IMG/VR virus record: IMGVR_UViG_3300046004_001044 | Span: 1 to 55,507 of that record | Reading direction: 5' to 3' (one strand) | Origin: a virus | Length of the DNA: 55,507 nucleotides | Shown: positions 6,014 through 13,991 of the stretch, in pieces | Numbering within the stretch: the stretch's first letter is position 1 | Layout: each line of letters begins with the position of its first letter | The notes under the pieces: generated by a model | What the model was told of the DNA's origin: nothing | The model's input: only the letters and a program-made list of their open reading frames with translations | The model's database searches: none | Translations under genes and position numbers: made by a program

Positions 6014-6866
6014 TGGCATTACAGGATTAGATTCGATATATGCTGCCAAAGCAGCAGGTAAATCAAATAAAGGATTATTTCAGAAAACAACAGTCAACGG
6101 AGCTGCTTCCGCTGCAGGTAGATGGCATGAGTTTTTTACAGCAAATGGTATTCCAACAGCAGGGGCATTTAGTGGTTCAGCAGGTGTTGCAACAGTTATG
6201 AATGGATCAACACAAGGGGCATTAAATGTTGGAACAGCTTCTGTAACTCCAGATGTTCGTCATGCTACAGCTTTAAAGATTCAATCTCCAACAGCAACAC
6301 TTGTTCCTACTACATTTTACCTTGTAGATTTCTTATTATATTATCCATCGTTAGTTGTTACAGGCACTCCTACAGTATTAAATAATGCAGCAACACTTCC
6401 GAGATATACAAATGGTAATAATGTATTTCCAATTATTACTGTTCAAACAGCATTAGGTGCTGCTTCTCCAGCGCTTACATTTACATATACAGATGATGGT
6501 GGGACAGGAAGTAATGTTGGTTTAGCAATGACATCTCCTGCCAATTCAGCCCCTGTATCTACATTGTTTTTAAACAATGGTAATCCATTCTTACCATTAG
6601 CAGGGACAGACAAAGGAGTTCGTAAAATTGATTCATATACATTAGCATCTGGAACAACAGGAACCGTAGCTGTTTGTTTAGTAAAAGTTTTAGCAGAGAT
6701 TGATATTTATGCTATCAATACAGGAAATTTAATTGATTTTTTAACTGGATCTGACATCTTACCTGTTATTGAGGATAATGCTTGTTTGGGGCTTATTGGA
6801 GTAACTGGTGGAGCGATGGTTTCGTCAAGTGTATTTAGTGGAACATTATCAAATATTTGGGGATAA
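6013..6866 (+). CDS. Phage structural protein with an apparent 1-base frameshift at its start
   Basis: The main frame encodes GITGLDSIYAAKAAGKSN and continues to the stop, a phage structural family whose members normally begin MAITGLD(N/S)IYA. Here the only well-placed ATG (6013-6015) is out of frame: ATGGCATTACAGG hits a stop after five codons, whereas one extra A (ATGGCAATTACAGG) would restore the family start. The Met at base 6198 is internal and would discard about 60 conserved residues. The protein is beta-rich with a conserved LLYYPSLVVTGTPT segment and is likely a tail or head-decoration component. Whether the missing base is real, a sequencing error, or bypassed by a non-ATG start such as ATT at 6018 is undecided. 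Confidence 0.7.
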
Positions 6867-7030
6867 TGATACTCGTAAACGGAAAAGAAGATTTTATTTC
6901 AGAAGAAGTTAATAATGGCTCTGTAATTGAATTTGAAGATGGAAGATCTTTTAAAATTTACTCTACAGAGGAAGTTTCAGAGCTAATTGATGTACTTATT
7001 AAAATAAAAGACAATAATAATTTACAATGA
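6866..7030 (+). CDS. Small acidic protein, 54 aa
   Basis: The ATG overlaps the last base of the preceding stop (TAATG), and the stop overlaps the next ATG (ATGA). The product is acidic (EDFISEEV, VIEFEDG, STEEVSELIDV), probably a small beta-alpha domain. No family is recognised. Tight coupling on both sides is the main evidence. Confidence 0.5.
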   Translation: MILVNGKEDFISEEVNNGSVIEFEDGRSFKIYSTEEVSELIDVLIKIKDNNNLQ

Positions 7031-7674
7031 TTAGAGGATCTATAATTAATTCTCAAAGAATTAAGGGAGGTATTGGTGTTGGAGGTAGTGGAGTTAGTAT
7101 GCGATTTAAGTTAAATCGCATAAATCCAAGTGTTGCGTTACAATCAATACCTCAAGTTTCTTCTATTACATCTTTTCCAAATGGATATAGACTACCCAAA
7201 GCGATATTATTTCCATTAGAAAATGGTGAAATTGCAGGCTACTCTTATTCCGCATTTGATACTTCATGTAGTATTATAGGATTTGGATACATTGAAAGTT
7301 CTATTACAGTAACATTTACCGTTAGTTGTTCTGCTCAGTTATTAGCTGACATGTTTGGATCAACAACAGTAACATTTAGTACTCTATGTGAAGTTATTGG
7401 ATATGGTTATATTCAAGGTACAGCAAATATTTCAGCATTACCTTCTGCAGCAGATATTGCAGGTGAGGTATTTGCTACTAAACTAGAAGGTGAATATTCT
7501 ATGCGAGATATTATGAAATTAATGAGTGCTGTTTCATTTGGAAAATCAACTATTGTAGATTTAGGAGGAGGTATAGCAACTGTAACATTCAGAGATATTA
7601 ATGATACGGTTGATAGAGTTGAAGCAGATATGACAAGTTCAGAAAGAACAAACGTTACTAAAAACCTAAGTTAA
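7027..7674 (+). CDS. Putative virion/tail protein, 215 aa
   Basis: It has a Gly- and Ser-rich N-terminus and a beta-rich middle with two related segments (IGFGYIESSITVTF, residues about 80-93, and IGYGYIQGTANISA, residues about 123-136), suggesting an internal duplication. The C-terminus (PSAADIAGEVF, MRDIMKLMSAVSFGKS, ATVTFRDINDTVDRVEADM) matches a tail-domain pattern seen in other phage structural proteins, in which RDxxDTxDR is typical. Likely part of a tail fibre or appendage. Function is inferred. Confidence 0.6.
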   Translation: MIRGSIINSQRIKGGIGVGGSGVSMRFKLNRINPSVALQSIPQVSSITSFPNGYRLPKAILFPLENGEIAGYSYSAFDTSCSIIGFGYIESSITVTFTVSCSAQLLADMFGSTTVTFSTLCEVIGYGYIQGTANISALPSAADIAGEVFATKLEGEYSMRDIMKLMSAVSFGKSTIVDLGGGIATVTFRDINDTVDRVEADMTSSERTNVTKNLS

Positions 7675-7685
7675 AAATAAATCAC

Positions 7686-7693
7686 TAACTTTG
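7686..7693 (+). promoter_or_regulatory. Promoter -7 box TAACTTTG
   Basis: An exact TAnnTTTG match lying 7 bases before the ATG of the next small gene, so the transcript would have almost no leader. Confidence 0.5.
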
Positions 7694-7700
7694 TATTTCA

Positions 7701-7862
7701 ATGCAAATCAGGTTAATTAAAAAGCAAGTTGGGCTGGGTGATGCTGTAGAATCTGTATTAAAAATGACAGGTATCCATCAGTTGACCAATCTGATCGTAA
7801 ATGGAGACACAAAAATACCTTGTGTGCCATGTATGGAAAGAAAAGAAAAGTTAAATAAGTAA
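7701..7862 (+). CDS. Small protein with C-terminal CxxC, 53 aa
   Basis: GLGDAVESVLKMTGI is followed by IPCVPCMERKEKLNK, i.e. a CxxC next to a basic C-terminus. Small proteins of the form GLGD...CxxC(K/E)(K/R)R...LN occur in many Bacteroidota phages. A metal-binding role is possible but unproven, as only one Cys pair is present; a dimer could bind zinc. A TAACTTTG box precedes it. Confidence 0.6.
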   Translation: MQIRLIKKQVGLGDAVESVLKMTGIHQLTNLIVNGDTKIPCVPCMERKEKLNK

Positions 7863-7864
7863 TT

Positions 7865-8113
7865 ATGGCATTAGGCAAGACAGCACAGTTCTATAGAGAT
7901 AATCCAGATTCCCGCAAGAAGCATCAGGAGACATCAAAAAAGGCAGCTGCAAAACCAGAAGCCATTAAGAAACGTACTGAGGCAAATGCAGCAAGAAAGA
8001 AGTTAGGTATTCCAAAAGGAAGTCCAATTGATGCAAGCCATAATAAAGACGGAACAATTGTTAAAGAACATCGCAAAACCAACAGGGGTCGCGGGGGATC
8101 AAAAAAGTGTTAA
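7865..8113 (+). CDS. Basic phage protein of unknown role, 82 aa
   Basis: Very rich in Lys, Arg and Ala. The N-terminal part (FYRDNPDSRKKHQETSKK) and C-terminal part (PIDASHNKDGTIVKEHRKTNRGRG) match a pattern known from other phages, with Asp-x-Ser-His followed by a basic Asn-Arg-Gly tail, usually located among virion genes. It might bind DNA or be a minor virion protein. It starts only two bases after the preceding stop. Confidence 0.6.
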   Translation: MALGKTAQFYRDNPDSRKKHQETSKKAAAKPEAIKKRTEANAARKKLGIPKGSPIDASHNKDGTIVKEHRKTNRGRGGSKKC

Positions 8114-8116
8114 ACT

Positions 8117-8386
8117 ATGAACTACAACGACATACTAACAGCTAGAGCTGGATCAAAAGTAATCAATGATGCCACAGAATATGAAGGCACAATCTACAGA
8201 ATCCAAGTATTGGAAGATACTGTATTTGCATCATTAAAGGTTGCTGGAGTGGACGTGAAATCAACATACATTTCAACACCAGCCACAGCAGTAAAAGCAG
8301 GAGCTATAATCACTCCAGTAGATATTAATAAGCCATTCTCGGCAGTTGATTTAACTAGCGGATCTATCTGCATAACTCTCGGATAA
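8117..8386 (+). CDS. Small beta-rich putative virion protein, 89 aa
   Basis: Alternating hydrophobic and polar residues (TIYRIQVLEDTVFASLKVAGV, FSAVDLTSGSICITLG) indicate an all-beta domain like those of phage decoration or fibre-knob proteins. The pattern of a threonine-rich loop followed by a short C-terminal strand recurs in small Bacteroidota phage head or tail proteins. It sits between a basic protein gene and the lysis genes. Structural role inferred. Confidence 0.55.
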   Translation: MNYNDILTARAGSKVINDATEYEGTIYRIQVLEDTVFASLKVAGVDVKSTYISTPATAVKAGAIITPVDINKPFSAVDLTSGSICITLG

Positions 8387-8387
8387 T

Positions 8388-8636
8388 ATGACTGCTCTTA
8401 GTGTTATAGAACTATTAAAAAAACATAATCTGTTAGGATTTGTTGTTATTGCTGCATTCTATTTTAATACAAGGATGAATTCCTTTGAAGATAGACTAGC
8501 AGCATGTCAAGGAGAATTGATTTTAACATACAAGAGCATGTCATCATCGGTTGATGTAAATGAAGATATTATGTATCGCGATATGCAATACGCAGTACTT
8601 CCAAATGATCCAGTAGGAAAAATAAAATGGGGTTAA
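8388..8636 (+). CDS. Small membrane-anchored protein in the lysis cassette, 82 aa
   Basis: A hydrophobic segment at about residues 14-28 (NLLGFVVIAAFYFN) is followed by a polar C-terminal domain of about 50 residues (DRLAACQGELILTYKSM), an N-in type II topology reminiscent of antiholins or small holin partners. It overlaps the next membrane protein gene by 10 bases, and these two precede the spanin and endolysin genes. A role in timing lysis is inferred from position. Confidence 0.5.
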   Translation: MTALSVIELLKKHNLLGFVVIAAFYFNTRMNSFEDRLAACQGELILTYKSMSSSVDVNEDIMYRDMQYAVLPNDPVGKIKWG

Positions 8637-8851
8637 GAAAAGTTATAAGTGATACATTAAAGCCGAAAGGCAGATATGAGCTGAAAAGAATGGCAGCAAT
8701 ATCTGCATTTTTTGCTGCATTAATGTATGCATTCATTCCTATATTCAAGCCAGAATTTATAGTTCTTGAATTTGTTTTCTGGGGATTTGTAACATATTCA
8801 GCATCTGCAATTGGCCTTAGTGTTTGGAATAAAAAAATCGACAAAGAATGA
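8627..8851 (+). CDS. Putative holin, 74 aa
   Basis: After a basic N-terminus (MGLRKVISDTLKPKGRYELKR), two transmembrane helices are visible at about residues 24-42 (ISAFFAALMYAFIPIFK) and 45-66 (FIVLEFVFWGFVTYSASAIGLSVW), followed by a short charged tail (NKKIDKE). Size, topology and its place immediately before a spanin and an endolysin gene fit a class II holin, which would permeabilise the inner membrane to release or activate the endolysin. No sequence family is recognised, so the call rests on topology and context. Confidence 0.55.
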   Translation: MGLRKVISDTLKPKGRYELKRMAAISAFFAALMYAFIPIFKPEFIVLEFVFWGFVTYSASAIGLSVWNKKIDKE

Positions 8852-9333
8852 AATTTATAATCTACATGTTATTCGTAATATTAGCCGCCAGCTGTGATAC
8901 AGCAAAGCAAGCAATCAAGCATCACAACAAAGCTGAAGCTCTTGGATATGTTTATAAGTGCGATCCAGTAACGGTAACATTAAGAGATACTATCAAAGGC
9001 AAAGATGGCAAGGATTCTATTGTAGAGGTTTTAGTGGAAGTGCCATGTCCAAAAGTCGAGCCACCTAAAACAAAGTGGGAGATTCGTCACATGGCAAAAG
9101 CTGAACGAGATAGTTTTGAACACGCTGAGAAGATGCTTAAACTAAAGAATAAGTTATTAGAGGATAGTCTTGCTGGATTATTGAAAATCAAGAAAGTCGA
9201 AAAGAAAATAGTCAACTCTGACAACAACGCTAAAAAGAAAATTGAGAAGCCATTTCCTTGGGGCGTATTCTTGGTTATTGTCGGCCTATTAATCATACTT
9301 ATTTTATACTTAATCTACAAATTCAAAAAATAA
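8848..9333 (+). CDS. Candidate unimolecular spanin (u-spanin) lipoprotein, 161 aa
   Basis: The N-terminus is a lipoprotein signal peptide with lipobox LAASC (Cys16), so the mature protein would be attached to the outer membrane. The middle is charged and helical (about residues 80-130, KAERDSFEHAEKMLKLKNKL), and a C-terminal transmembrane helix (about 138-157, VFLVIVGLLIILILYLIY) would sit in the inner membrane. An outer-membrane lipid anchor plus an inner-membrane helix in one chain is the architecture of u-spanins such as phage T1 gp11, which fuse the two membranes at the end of lysis. The position between holin-like and endolysin genes supports this. It overlaps the endolysin start by one base. 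Confidence 0.65.
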   Translation: MKFIIYMLFVILAASCDTAKQAIKHHNKAEALGYVYKCDPVTVTLRDTIKGKDGKDSIVEVLVEVPCPKVEPPKTKWEIRHMAKAERDSFEHAEKMLKLKNKLLEDSLAGLLKIKKVEKKIVNSDNNAKKKIEKPFPWGVFLVIVGLLIILILYLIYKFKK

Positions 9334-9851
9334 TGAGCTACGACTTTTTAAAGAATGAGACTGCGCCACAGATATTAGTACAGGCAGTGAAGATGATTGG
9401 CGTAAAAGAAATTGCTGGATATAAACATAATCCAGAGATATTAAGATGGGCCAAAGTAACTGGACTTGATAACGTATATAAGGCTGACGAAGTTCCTTGG
9501 TGCGGATTAGCTATTGCATACGCAGCTCACATGGCAAAAGTTGATTACCCAAAACAACCATTATGGGCATTAAACTGGGCTAAATACGGAACAGAAGTAA
9601 GCGAGCCAATGCTTGGAGATATCCTTACATTTAAACGCGATGGTGGAGGTCATGTAGGTATTTATGTAGGAGAAGATAAAGATTGTTATCACGTCCTTGG
9701 AGGAAATCAAGGAAACATGATGTGTGTCACTAGAATACTTAAATCAAGACTTTATAAGGCAAGACGAACAGCATGGAAAGTATCTCAGCCAGCAAGTGTT
9801 CGGAAGATAGAATTAAGCGCAAAAGGAGAAATAAGCAAAAACGAAGCATAA
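9333..9851 (+). CDS. Endolysin-like CHAP/NlpC-type peptidase, 172 aa
   Basis: A papain-fold peptidase of the TIGR02594-like type, expected to cut peptidoglycan peptide links. The catalytic Cys lies in VPWCGLAIAY (Cys57), the His in GGGHVGIYVG (His107), and a polar residue after it in LGGNQGN (about 124-127). MLGDILTFKR before the His is also typical. The start is the ATG overlapping the upstream stop (TAATG); a longer in-frame extension to 9258 lies inside the spanin gene and is not family-like. No signal peptide or separate cell-wall-binding domain is visible, so release through a holin is expected. Confidence 0.8.
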   Translation: MSYDFLKNETAPQILVQAVKMIGVKEIAGYKHNPEILRWAKVTGLDNVYKADEVPWCGLAIAYAAHMAKVDYPKQPLWALNWAKYGTEVSEPMLGDILTFKRDGGGHVGIYVGEDKDCYHVLGGNQGNMMCVTRILKSRLYKARRTAWKVSQPASVRKIELSAKGEISKNEA

Positions 9852-9852
9852 A

Positions 9853-10425
9853 ATGATTGAAGACGGAGTAAAATTTTTAGGTGTTGACGCGTCAGTACCT
9901 ACACCAGAGAACAGATCATCCCAATCGAATGGGTTGTCATCAATGGTAACGATTGAAGAGATTGCAGAGAAAGTTGGAGCTATCAACGGTGGCGGTTCTG
10001 AATACACCGAAACAATAGTAAACATTTCATCTGCTGAGATATTTAATAGCACAACAACAGCTATTGAATTACTACCAGCATTAACTGACAATAATAAGTA
10101 TTATGATATTCAAAAAATTATTTTTGAGTATCAGGGTGGAGATACTGAATTTTCATATGACGGTAGTTATTGGAATATTCAGATTAGAGATAATGACATA
10201 TTGTTTTTACTGAAACCTGAAATTTTAACTACAACAGATAAGAAGTATGCCATTTATACTCCTTCATTAAATAGAAATGCTGACTCTGGAAGCATTTTTG
10301 TCCTTAGCGATTTTTCAATCGGTTCATCATTATATATTATAAGTACTACTGATGATGTTATAACACAAGGAAACGGCACATTAAGAGTTAAAATCTACCA
10401 CAAAACAATCACATTCGGGGCCTAA
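9853..10425 (+). CDS. Putative tail-fibre or virion protein, 190 aa
   Basis: The N-terminal segment (VKFLGVDASVPTPENRSSQSN, then SMVTIEEIAEKVG) resembles a short conserved element at the start of small virion proteins in Bacteroidota phages. The rest is beta-rich with many Asn, Asp, Tyr and Ile residues and ends RVKIYHKTITFGA, consistent with a fibre knob or appendage. It is the last gene before a strong terminator. Function is inferred from composition and location. Confidence 0.5.
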   Translation: MIEDGVKFLGVDASVPTPENRSSQSNGLSSMVTIEEIAEKVGAINGGGSEYTETIVNISSAEIFNSTTTAIELLPALTDNNKYYDIQKIIFEYQGGDTEFSYDGSYWNIQIRDNDILFLLKPEILTTTDKKYAIYTPSLNRNADSGSIFVLSDFSIGSSLYIISTTDDVITQGNGTLRVKIYHKTITFGA

Positions 10426-10456
10426 CAACCACACATTAATGAGTAATTAATGTCAG

Positions 10457-10489
10457 ACCCTCAGCGCAATCTGAGGGTTTCTTTTTTTT
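10457..10489 (+). terminator. Rho-independent terminator
   Basis: ACCCTCAG (10457-10464) pairs with CTGAGGGT (10471-10478) around a six-base loop, followed by TTC and a run of eight T. It separates the lysis/virion block from the packaging block. Confidence 0.85.
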
Positions 10490-10492
10490 AAC

Positions 10493-10500
10493 TATATTTG
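10493..10500 (+). promoter_or_regulatory. Promoter -7 box TATATTTG
   Basis: An exact TAnnTTTG match directly after the terminator and 21 bases upstream of the next ATG; it starts the packaging and head operon. Confidence 0.7.
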
Positions 10501-10521
10501 CAGTAACTAAATTAAATCAAA

Positions 10522-10749
10522 ATGAAGAAATTATCAGAAAAGGAATTGAGTGAACTTACTCACTTAACTAAGATGCATTCAGAACTTAGAAACAGAGTAT
10601 CTGAATTAGCACTAGCTAACTTTCGAGCAGTATCACATCTAGAAAGTATTGACCACCAATTAAATGAGAAGCGATCAGCACTAGCCAAGAAATATGGAGA
10701 AGGAGCTTCCATTAATATGGAAACAGGCGAAGTCAATGTTAATTCGTAA
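10522..10749 (+). CDS. Small coiled-coil protein, 75 aa
   Basis: Predominantly helical with heptad-like spacing (LSELTHLTKMHSELRNRVSELALANF, SIDHQLNEKRSALAKKYGEG). It ends INMETGEVNVNS, a pattern of a Gly-rich turn plus a short strand that recurs in other small phage proteins at this place. First gene after the TATATTTG promoter, and it overlaps the next start. Function unknown; possibly an accessory of head assembly. Confidence 0.6.
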   Translation: MKKLSEKELSELTHLTKMHSELRNRVSELALANFRAVSHLESIDHQLNEKRSALAKKYGEGASINMETGEVNVNS

Positions 10750-10951
10750 GATATCAATAGGCACTGATCCTCTTCACTCGATGAACTTTCAAGTGGGAGG
10801 ATCAGTTCTTTCTAATTCCCATGAGGTATCTGAGATTAGAAAGACAGATAACGGATTTGATGTTTGGGTGAAAAACAAGGACCAAGAGATCATTAAGTGG
10901 AAGTCAATAATCAATATGCCAGTAATGGTTGAACATTATCTAGAATTCTAA
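10736..10951 (+). CDS. Small beta-barrel-like phage protein, 71 aa
   Basis: The product begins MLIRKISIGTDPLHSMNFQVGGSVL, matching a small family often found near packaging genes in Bacteroidota and other phages (KVSVGPDPMxxMxYxVGQ). A longer in-frame start at 10694 lies inside the preceding gene; the ATG used here begins exactly at the family's conserved N-terminus. Mostly beta. Function unknown. It overlaps the next gene by one base. Confidence 0.65.
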   Translation: MLIRKISIGTDPLHSMNFQVGGSVLSNSHEVSEIRKTDNGFDVWVKNKDQEIIKWKSIINMPVMVEHYLEF

Positions 10952-11529
10952 TGAGATCCCCAAACTGTTTTATAGCCAAACCAAAGGATGGAGATAGATA
11001 CAGTAATAAAAAAGATGTTGAAGGAGTAGAATTAATCACCTCAGCATCCAAAGAAGACCATCTATCTACACAACGAATAGCTGTGGTATTAAATACTCCA
11101 GTTAATTATTCTGGGCCAGTGTCAATTGGCGACGAAATAATCGTGCATCATAATACATTCAGACTTTATAACGACATGAAAGGAAAGGAGCGTAGTTCTT
11201 GGTCTTTTATGTTTGGAGATAATTATCTAATCGATCCACTGGAAGCATACGCATACAGATCAGCTGGAGGAGATTGGAATGCAATCGCGCCATTCTGTTT
11301 CGTTGAGCCAATTCAAAACGATAATTCAGCATCTACAGTGCATACGGCATCTGAGGAGGCATACCTTTTTGGTATCATGGTTTATCCAAATTCAGATCAA
11401 TCGGACATAAAGTCAGGAACTAAGATTGGATTTATGCCAGACTCTGAATATGAATTCAATATTGAAGGAAGGAAGTTATATCGAATGAAAACAAATATGA
11501 TATGTCTGAAAAGCGAACAGAAATACTAG
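10951..11529 (+). CDS. GroES-like (Cpn10-fold) double-domain protein, 192 aa
   Basis: Two segments resemble Cpn10 beta-barrels. The first (residues about 42-115) reads AVVLNTPVNYSGPVSIGDEIIVHHN...; the second (about 118-190) reads FCFVEPIQ, then YLFGIMVYPN, IKSGTKIGFMPDSEYEF and LYRMKTNMICLK. Both follow the GroES order of strand, GxV strand, GDxV turn and final LYRxxxxxI strand. This is a fold-level inference, weaker than for the true GroES elsewhere in the window. The gene lies just before the terminase genes, so it could assist head assembly or be a virion component. Confidence 0.5.
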   Translation: MRSPNCFIAKPKDGDRYSNKKDVEGVELITSASKEDHLSTQRIAVVLNTPVNYSGPVSIGDEIIVHHNTFRLYNDMKGKERSSWSFMFGDNYLIDPLEAYAYRSAGGDWNAIAPFCFVEPIQNDNSASTVHTASEEAYLFGIMVYPNSDQSDIKSGTKIGFMPDSEYEFNIEGRKLYRMKTNMICLKSEQKY

Positions 11530-11786
11530 AGGCAGGACTTATTGCTGTAGATGAATTAATCAAGGTACTTAGAGATCCAATTCTTACTGGAGGCTCAGAA
11601 GACTTATCTGCTGACAAAATGAAGACTGCTGCAGCTGCAAAAAGACTAGCATTTGAAGATGCAATCGCAATACTTACTAAGATCGAGGACGAACAGCCAT
11701 CAGCTGATCAGGCAGATATTGCAGCAAAAGCTGCATTAATACCAACATCATTCGCTGAAAACTCAGCCAAAGACCCAAAGAAATAA
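11502..11786 (+). CDS. Putative terminase small subunit, 94 aa
   Basis: An acidic helical protein with LIAVDELIKVLRDPILTGGSEDLSADKMKTAAAAKRLAFEDAIAILTKI as its core. Small helical proteins with KRLAFEDA(F/I)xIL directly before the large terminase gene are a regular feature of Bacteroidota phages, and this position normally holds the DNA-recognition subunit. No helix-turn-helix is obvious, so the call depends on position. The start overlaps the preceding gene by 28 bases and the gene abuts terL without a gap. Confidence 0.5.
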   Translation: MSEKRTEILEAGLIAVDELIKVLRDPILTGGSEDLSADKMKTAAAAKRLAFEDAIAILTKIEDEQPSADQADIAAKAALIPTSFAENSAKDPKK

Positions 11787-13991
11787 ATGTCACTATACTC
11801 CATACTTGATAATGTTTTACCCGCTGGGACCGCCAAAAATAAAGGGTGGGATTATGGATACAACAAAAAACATGATATCATTGTCATATCTAAGGATGGA
11901 ACCATAGGGGATATTTACGAAATAAACGGACTTAAAATTGCACTTCCATCAAAACCGAAAGACATTCCAAAAGGCATAAATAAATGGGAGCCAGTTGAAT
12001 ATCCGAAAGAACTAGCAAGACTCAAGACTATATTTGATTGGAACGCACAGCCAAACGAATTCAAGGTAAAGTGGGTAGACTTCATTCAAGATGCATTCGA
12101 AAAAAGAGACGTTGGAACGTGGTTTATAAACAGAGGCAAGCCAACATACATAACTGGAAGCCATTATATGTATTTGCAGTGGTCCAAGATCGATGTTGGA
12201 CTACCAGACTTTCGTGAATCAAATAGGATCTTCTGGATCTTCTGGGAAGCATGCAAGGCAGACGACAGATGTTTTGGTATGTGCTATCTTAAGAATAGAC
12301 GTTCTGGATTCTCATTCATGTCTTCATCCGAAATTGTCAATCAAGGTACATTATCAAAAGATGCAAAACTTGGCATCCTATCTAAGACTGGAGCCGATGC
12401 GAAAGAAATGTTTACTGGAAAGGTAGTTCCAATTCAGAGACACTATCCGTTCTTCTTTAAGCCCATACAAGATGGTATGGATAATCCAAAGACTGAGCTT
12501 TCATTCCGAATTCCAGCCAAAAAGATTACCAAAAAGAACATGTCTGAGAATGACGTTGATGAGATAGCAGGACTAGACACAACTATCGATTGGCAGAATA
12601 CAGCAGACAACTCATATGATGGTCAAAAGCTACTCACATTAGTTCACGATGAATCTGGTAAATGGTTGGCACCCAACAACATAAAGAATAACTGGCGTGT
12701 AACAAAGACATGTTTACGACTTGGATCTAGAATCATCGGTAAGTGCTTAATGGGATCAACTGTTAATGCACTAGCTAAGGGAGGGCAGAATTTCAAGGAT
12801 ATGTACTATGACTCAAATCCATCTAAAAGAGATAAAAACGGTCAAACAAAAAGCGGACTATACGCTCTATTCATACCAATGGATTATAACTATGAAGGAT
12901 TCATAGATGAATACGGACATGCAGTCATTGAAGATCCATCGAAGCCAATCATGGGTATCGACGGTAGAATGATCGAGATTGGAGTTGTTACGTACTGGAA
13001 TAATGAGATCGAAGCATTAAAGTCGGACCCAGATGCATTAAATGAGCAATACAGACAATACCCAAGAACTGAGTCTCACGCGTTCAGAGATGAGTCAAAG
13101 GCATCAATCTATAACTTAACAAAGATATATCAGCAGATCGACAGTAATGAAGGTCTAATGCGAGACAGAGTGCTTACACGAGGTTATTTTTCATGGAGAG
13201 GAGGAGTACAAGATTCTGAGGTTATATGGACTCCAGATCCAAGAGGTAGATTCCTAGTATCTTGGATTCCGCCAAAAGATATGCAGAATAGGTTTATCAT
13301 GAAGGAAGGCAAAAAGCATCCAGCAAATGAAGACTTAGGCGCATTTGGATGTGACCCTTATGATATTTCTGGTGTAGTAGGAGGAGGAGGATCGAACGGT
13401 GCACTTCATGGACTTACCGCATACAACATGGACCCATCGGTCCCATCTAACTTTTTCTTCCTTGAGTACATTGCACGTCCAGCAACTGCAGAGATATTCT
13501 TCGAGGACGTACTTATGGCTTGTCATTTCTACGGCATGCCAATACTTGCAGAAAACAACAAGGCAAGACTTTTGTATCACTTCAAAAACAGAGGATACAG
13601 AAAGTATTCAATCAATCGTCCAGACAAGCCGTTAGAAAAGCTATCTCCAACAGAGAAAGAACTCGGTGGTGTACCTAACTCGTCGGAAGACATGATTCAG
13701 ACTCATGCCGCTGGCATTGGATCGTACATTGAACAGTATGTTGGATATGACACAGAAGGTGAATATAGAAGTCCAGAATTTTGTGGAGAGATGTATTTCA
13801 ACAAGACTCTAGAAGACTGGGCTAAATTCACTCCATCTAATAGAACCAAGCATGATGCATCCATTTCATCTGGACTTGCAATCATGGCGGTTAGACGACA
13901 CAGCTTTAGACCTCAAACCAAAAAGTCGAAAATTTCCATTAACTTTGTAAAATACAACAATAATGGTCACAATAGCGAGATAATTAAATGA
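11787..13991 (+). CDS. terL: Terminase large subunit (TerL)
   Basis: The DNA-packaging motor ATPase and nuclease. At 734 residues it is longer than most TerL proteins (450-600) and has an N-terminal extension. A degenerate Walker A-like loop KNRRSGFS lies at about 169-176, a Walker B-like LVHDESGKW around 285-293 with catalytic Glu about 289, and the RNase H-like nuclease acidic residues lie in FGCDPYD (about 520-526), AENN (about 587) and KHDAS (about 688). These features resemble the TerL of crAss-like and related Bacteroidota podoviruses. It overlaps the portal gene by 4 bases. Confidence 0.85.
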   Translation: MSLYSILDNVLPAGTAKNKGWDYGYNKKHDIIVISKDGTIGDIYEINGLKIALPSKPKDIPKGINKWEPVEYPKELARLKTIFDWNAQPNEFKVKWVDFIQDAFEKRDVGTWFINRGKPTYITGSHYMYLQWSKIDVGLPDFRESNRIFWIFWEACKADDRCFGMCYLKNRRSGFSFMSSSEIVNQGTLSKDAKLGILSKTGADAKEMFTGKVVPIQRHYPFFFKPIQDGMDNPKTELSFRIPAKKITKKNMSENDVDEIAGLDTTIDWQNTADNSYDGQKLLTLVHDESGKWLAPNNIKNNWRVTKTCLRLGSRIIGKCLMGSTVNALAKGGQNFKDMYYDSNPSKRDKNGQTKSGLYALFIPMDYNYEGFIDEYGHAVIEDPSKPIMGIDGRMIEIGVVTYWNNEIEALKSDPDALNEQYRQYPRTESHAFRDESKASIYNLTKIYQQIDSNEGLMRDRVLTRGYFSWRGGVQDSEVIWTPDPRGRFLVSWIPPKDMQNRFIMKEGKKHPANEDLGAFGCDPYDISGVVGGGGSNGALHGLTAYNMDPSVPSNFFFLEYIARPATAEIFFEDVLMACHFYGMPILAENNKARLLYHFKNRGYRKYSINRPDKPLEKLSPTEKELGGVPNSSEDMIQTHAAGIGSYIEQYVGYDTEGEYRSPEFCGEMYFNKTLEDWAKFTPSNRTKHDASISSGLAIMAVRRHSFRPQTKKSKISINFVKYNNNGHNSEIIK

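Noticed and set aside
9258-9332. Longer N-terminus for the endolysin
   Set aside because: The extension lies inside the transmembrane end of the spanin gene in another frame and adds no family-like sequence; the TAATG overlap marks the start.
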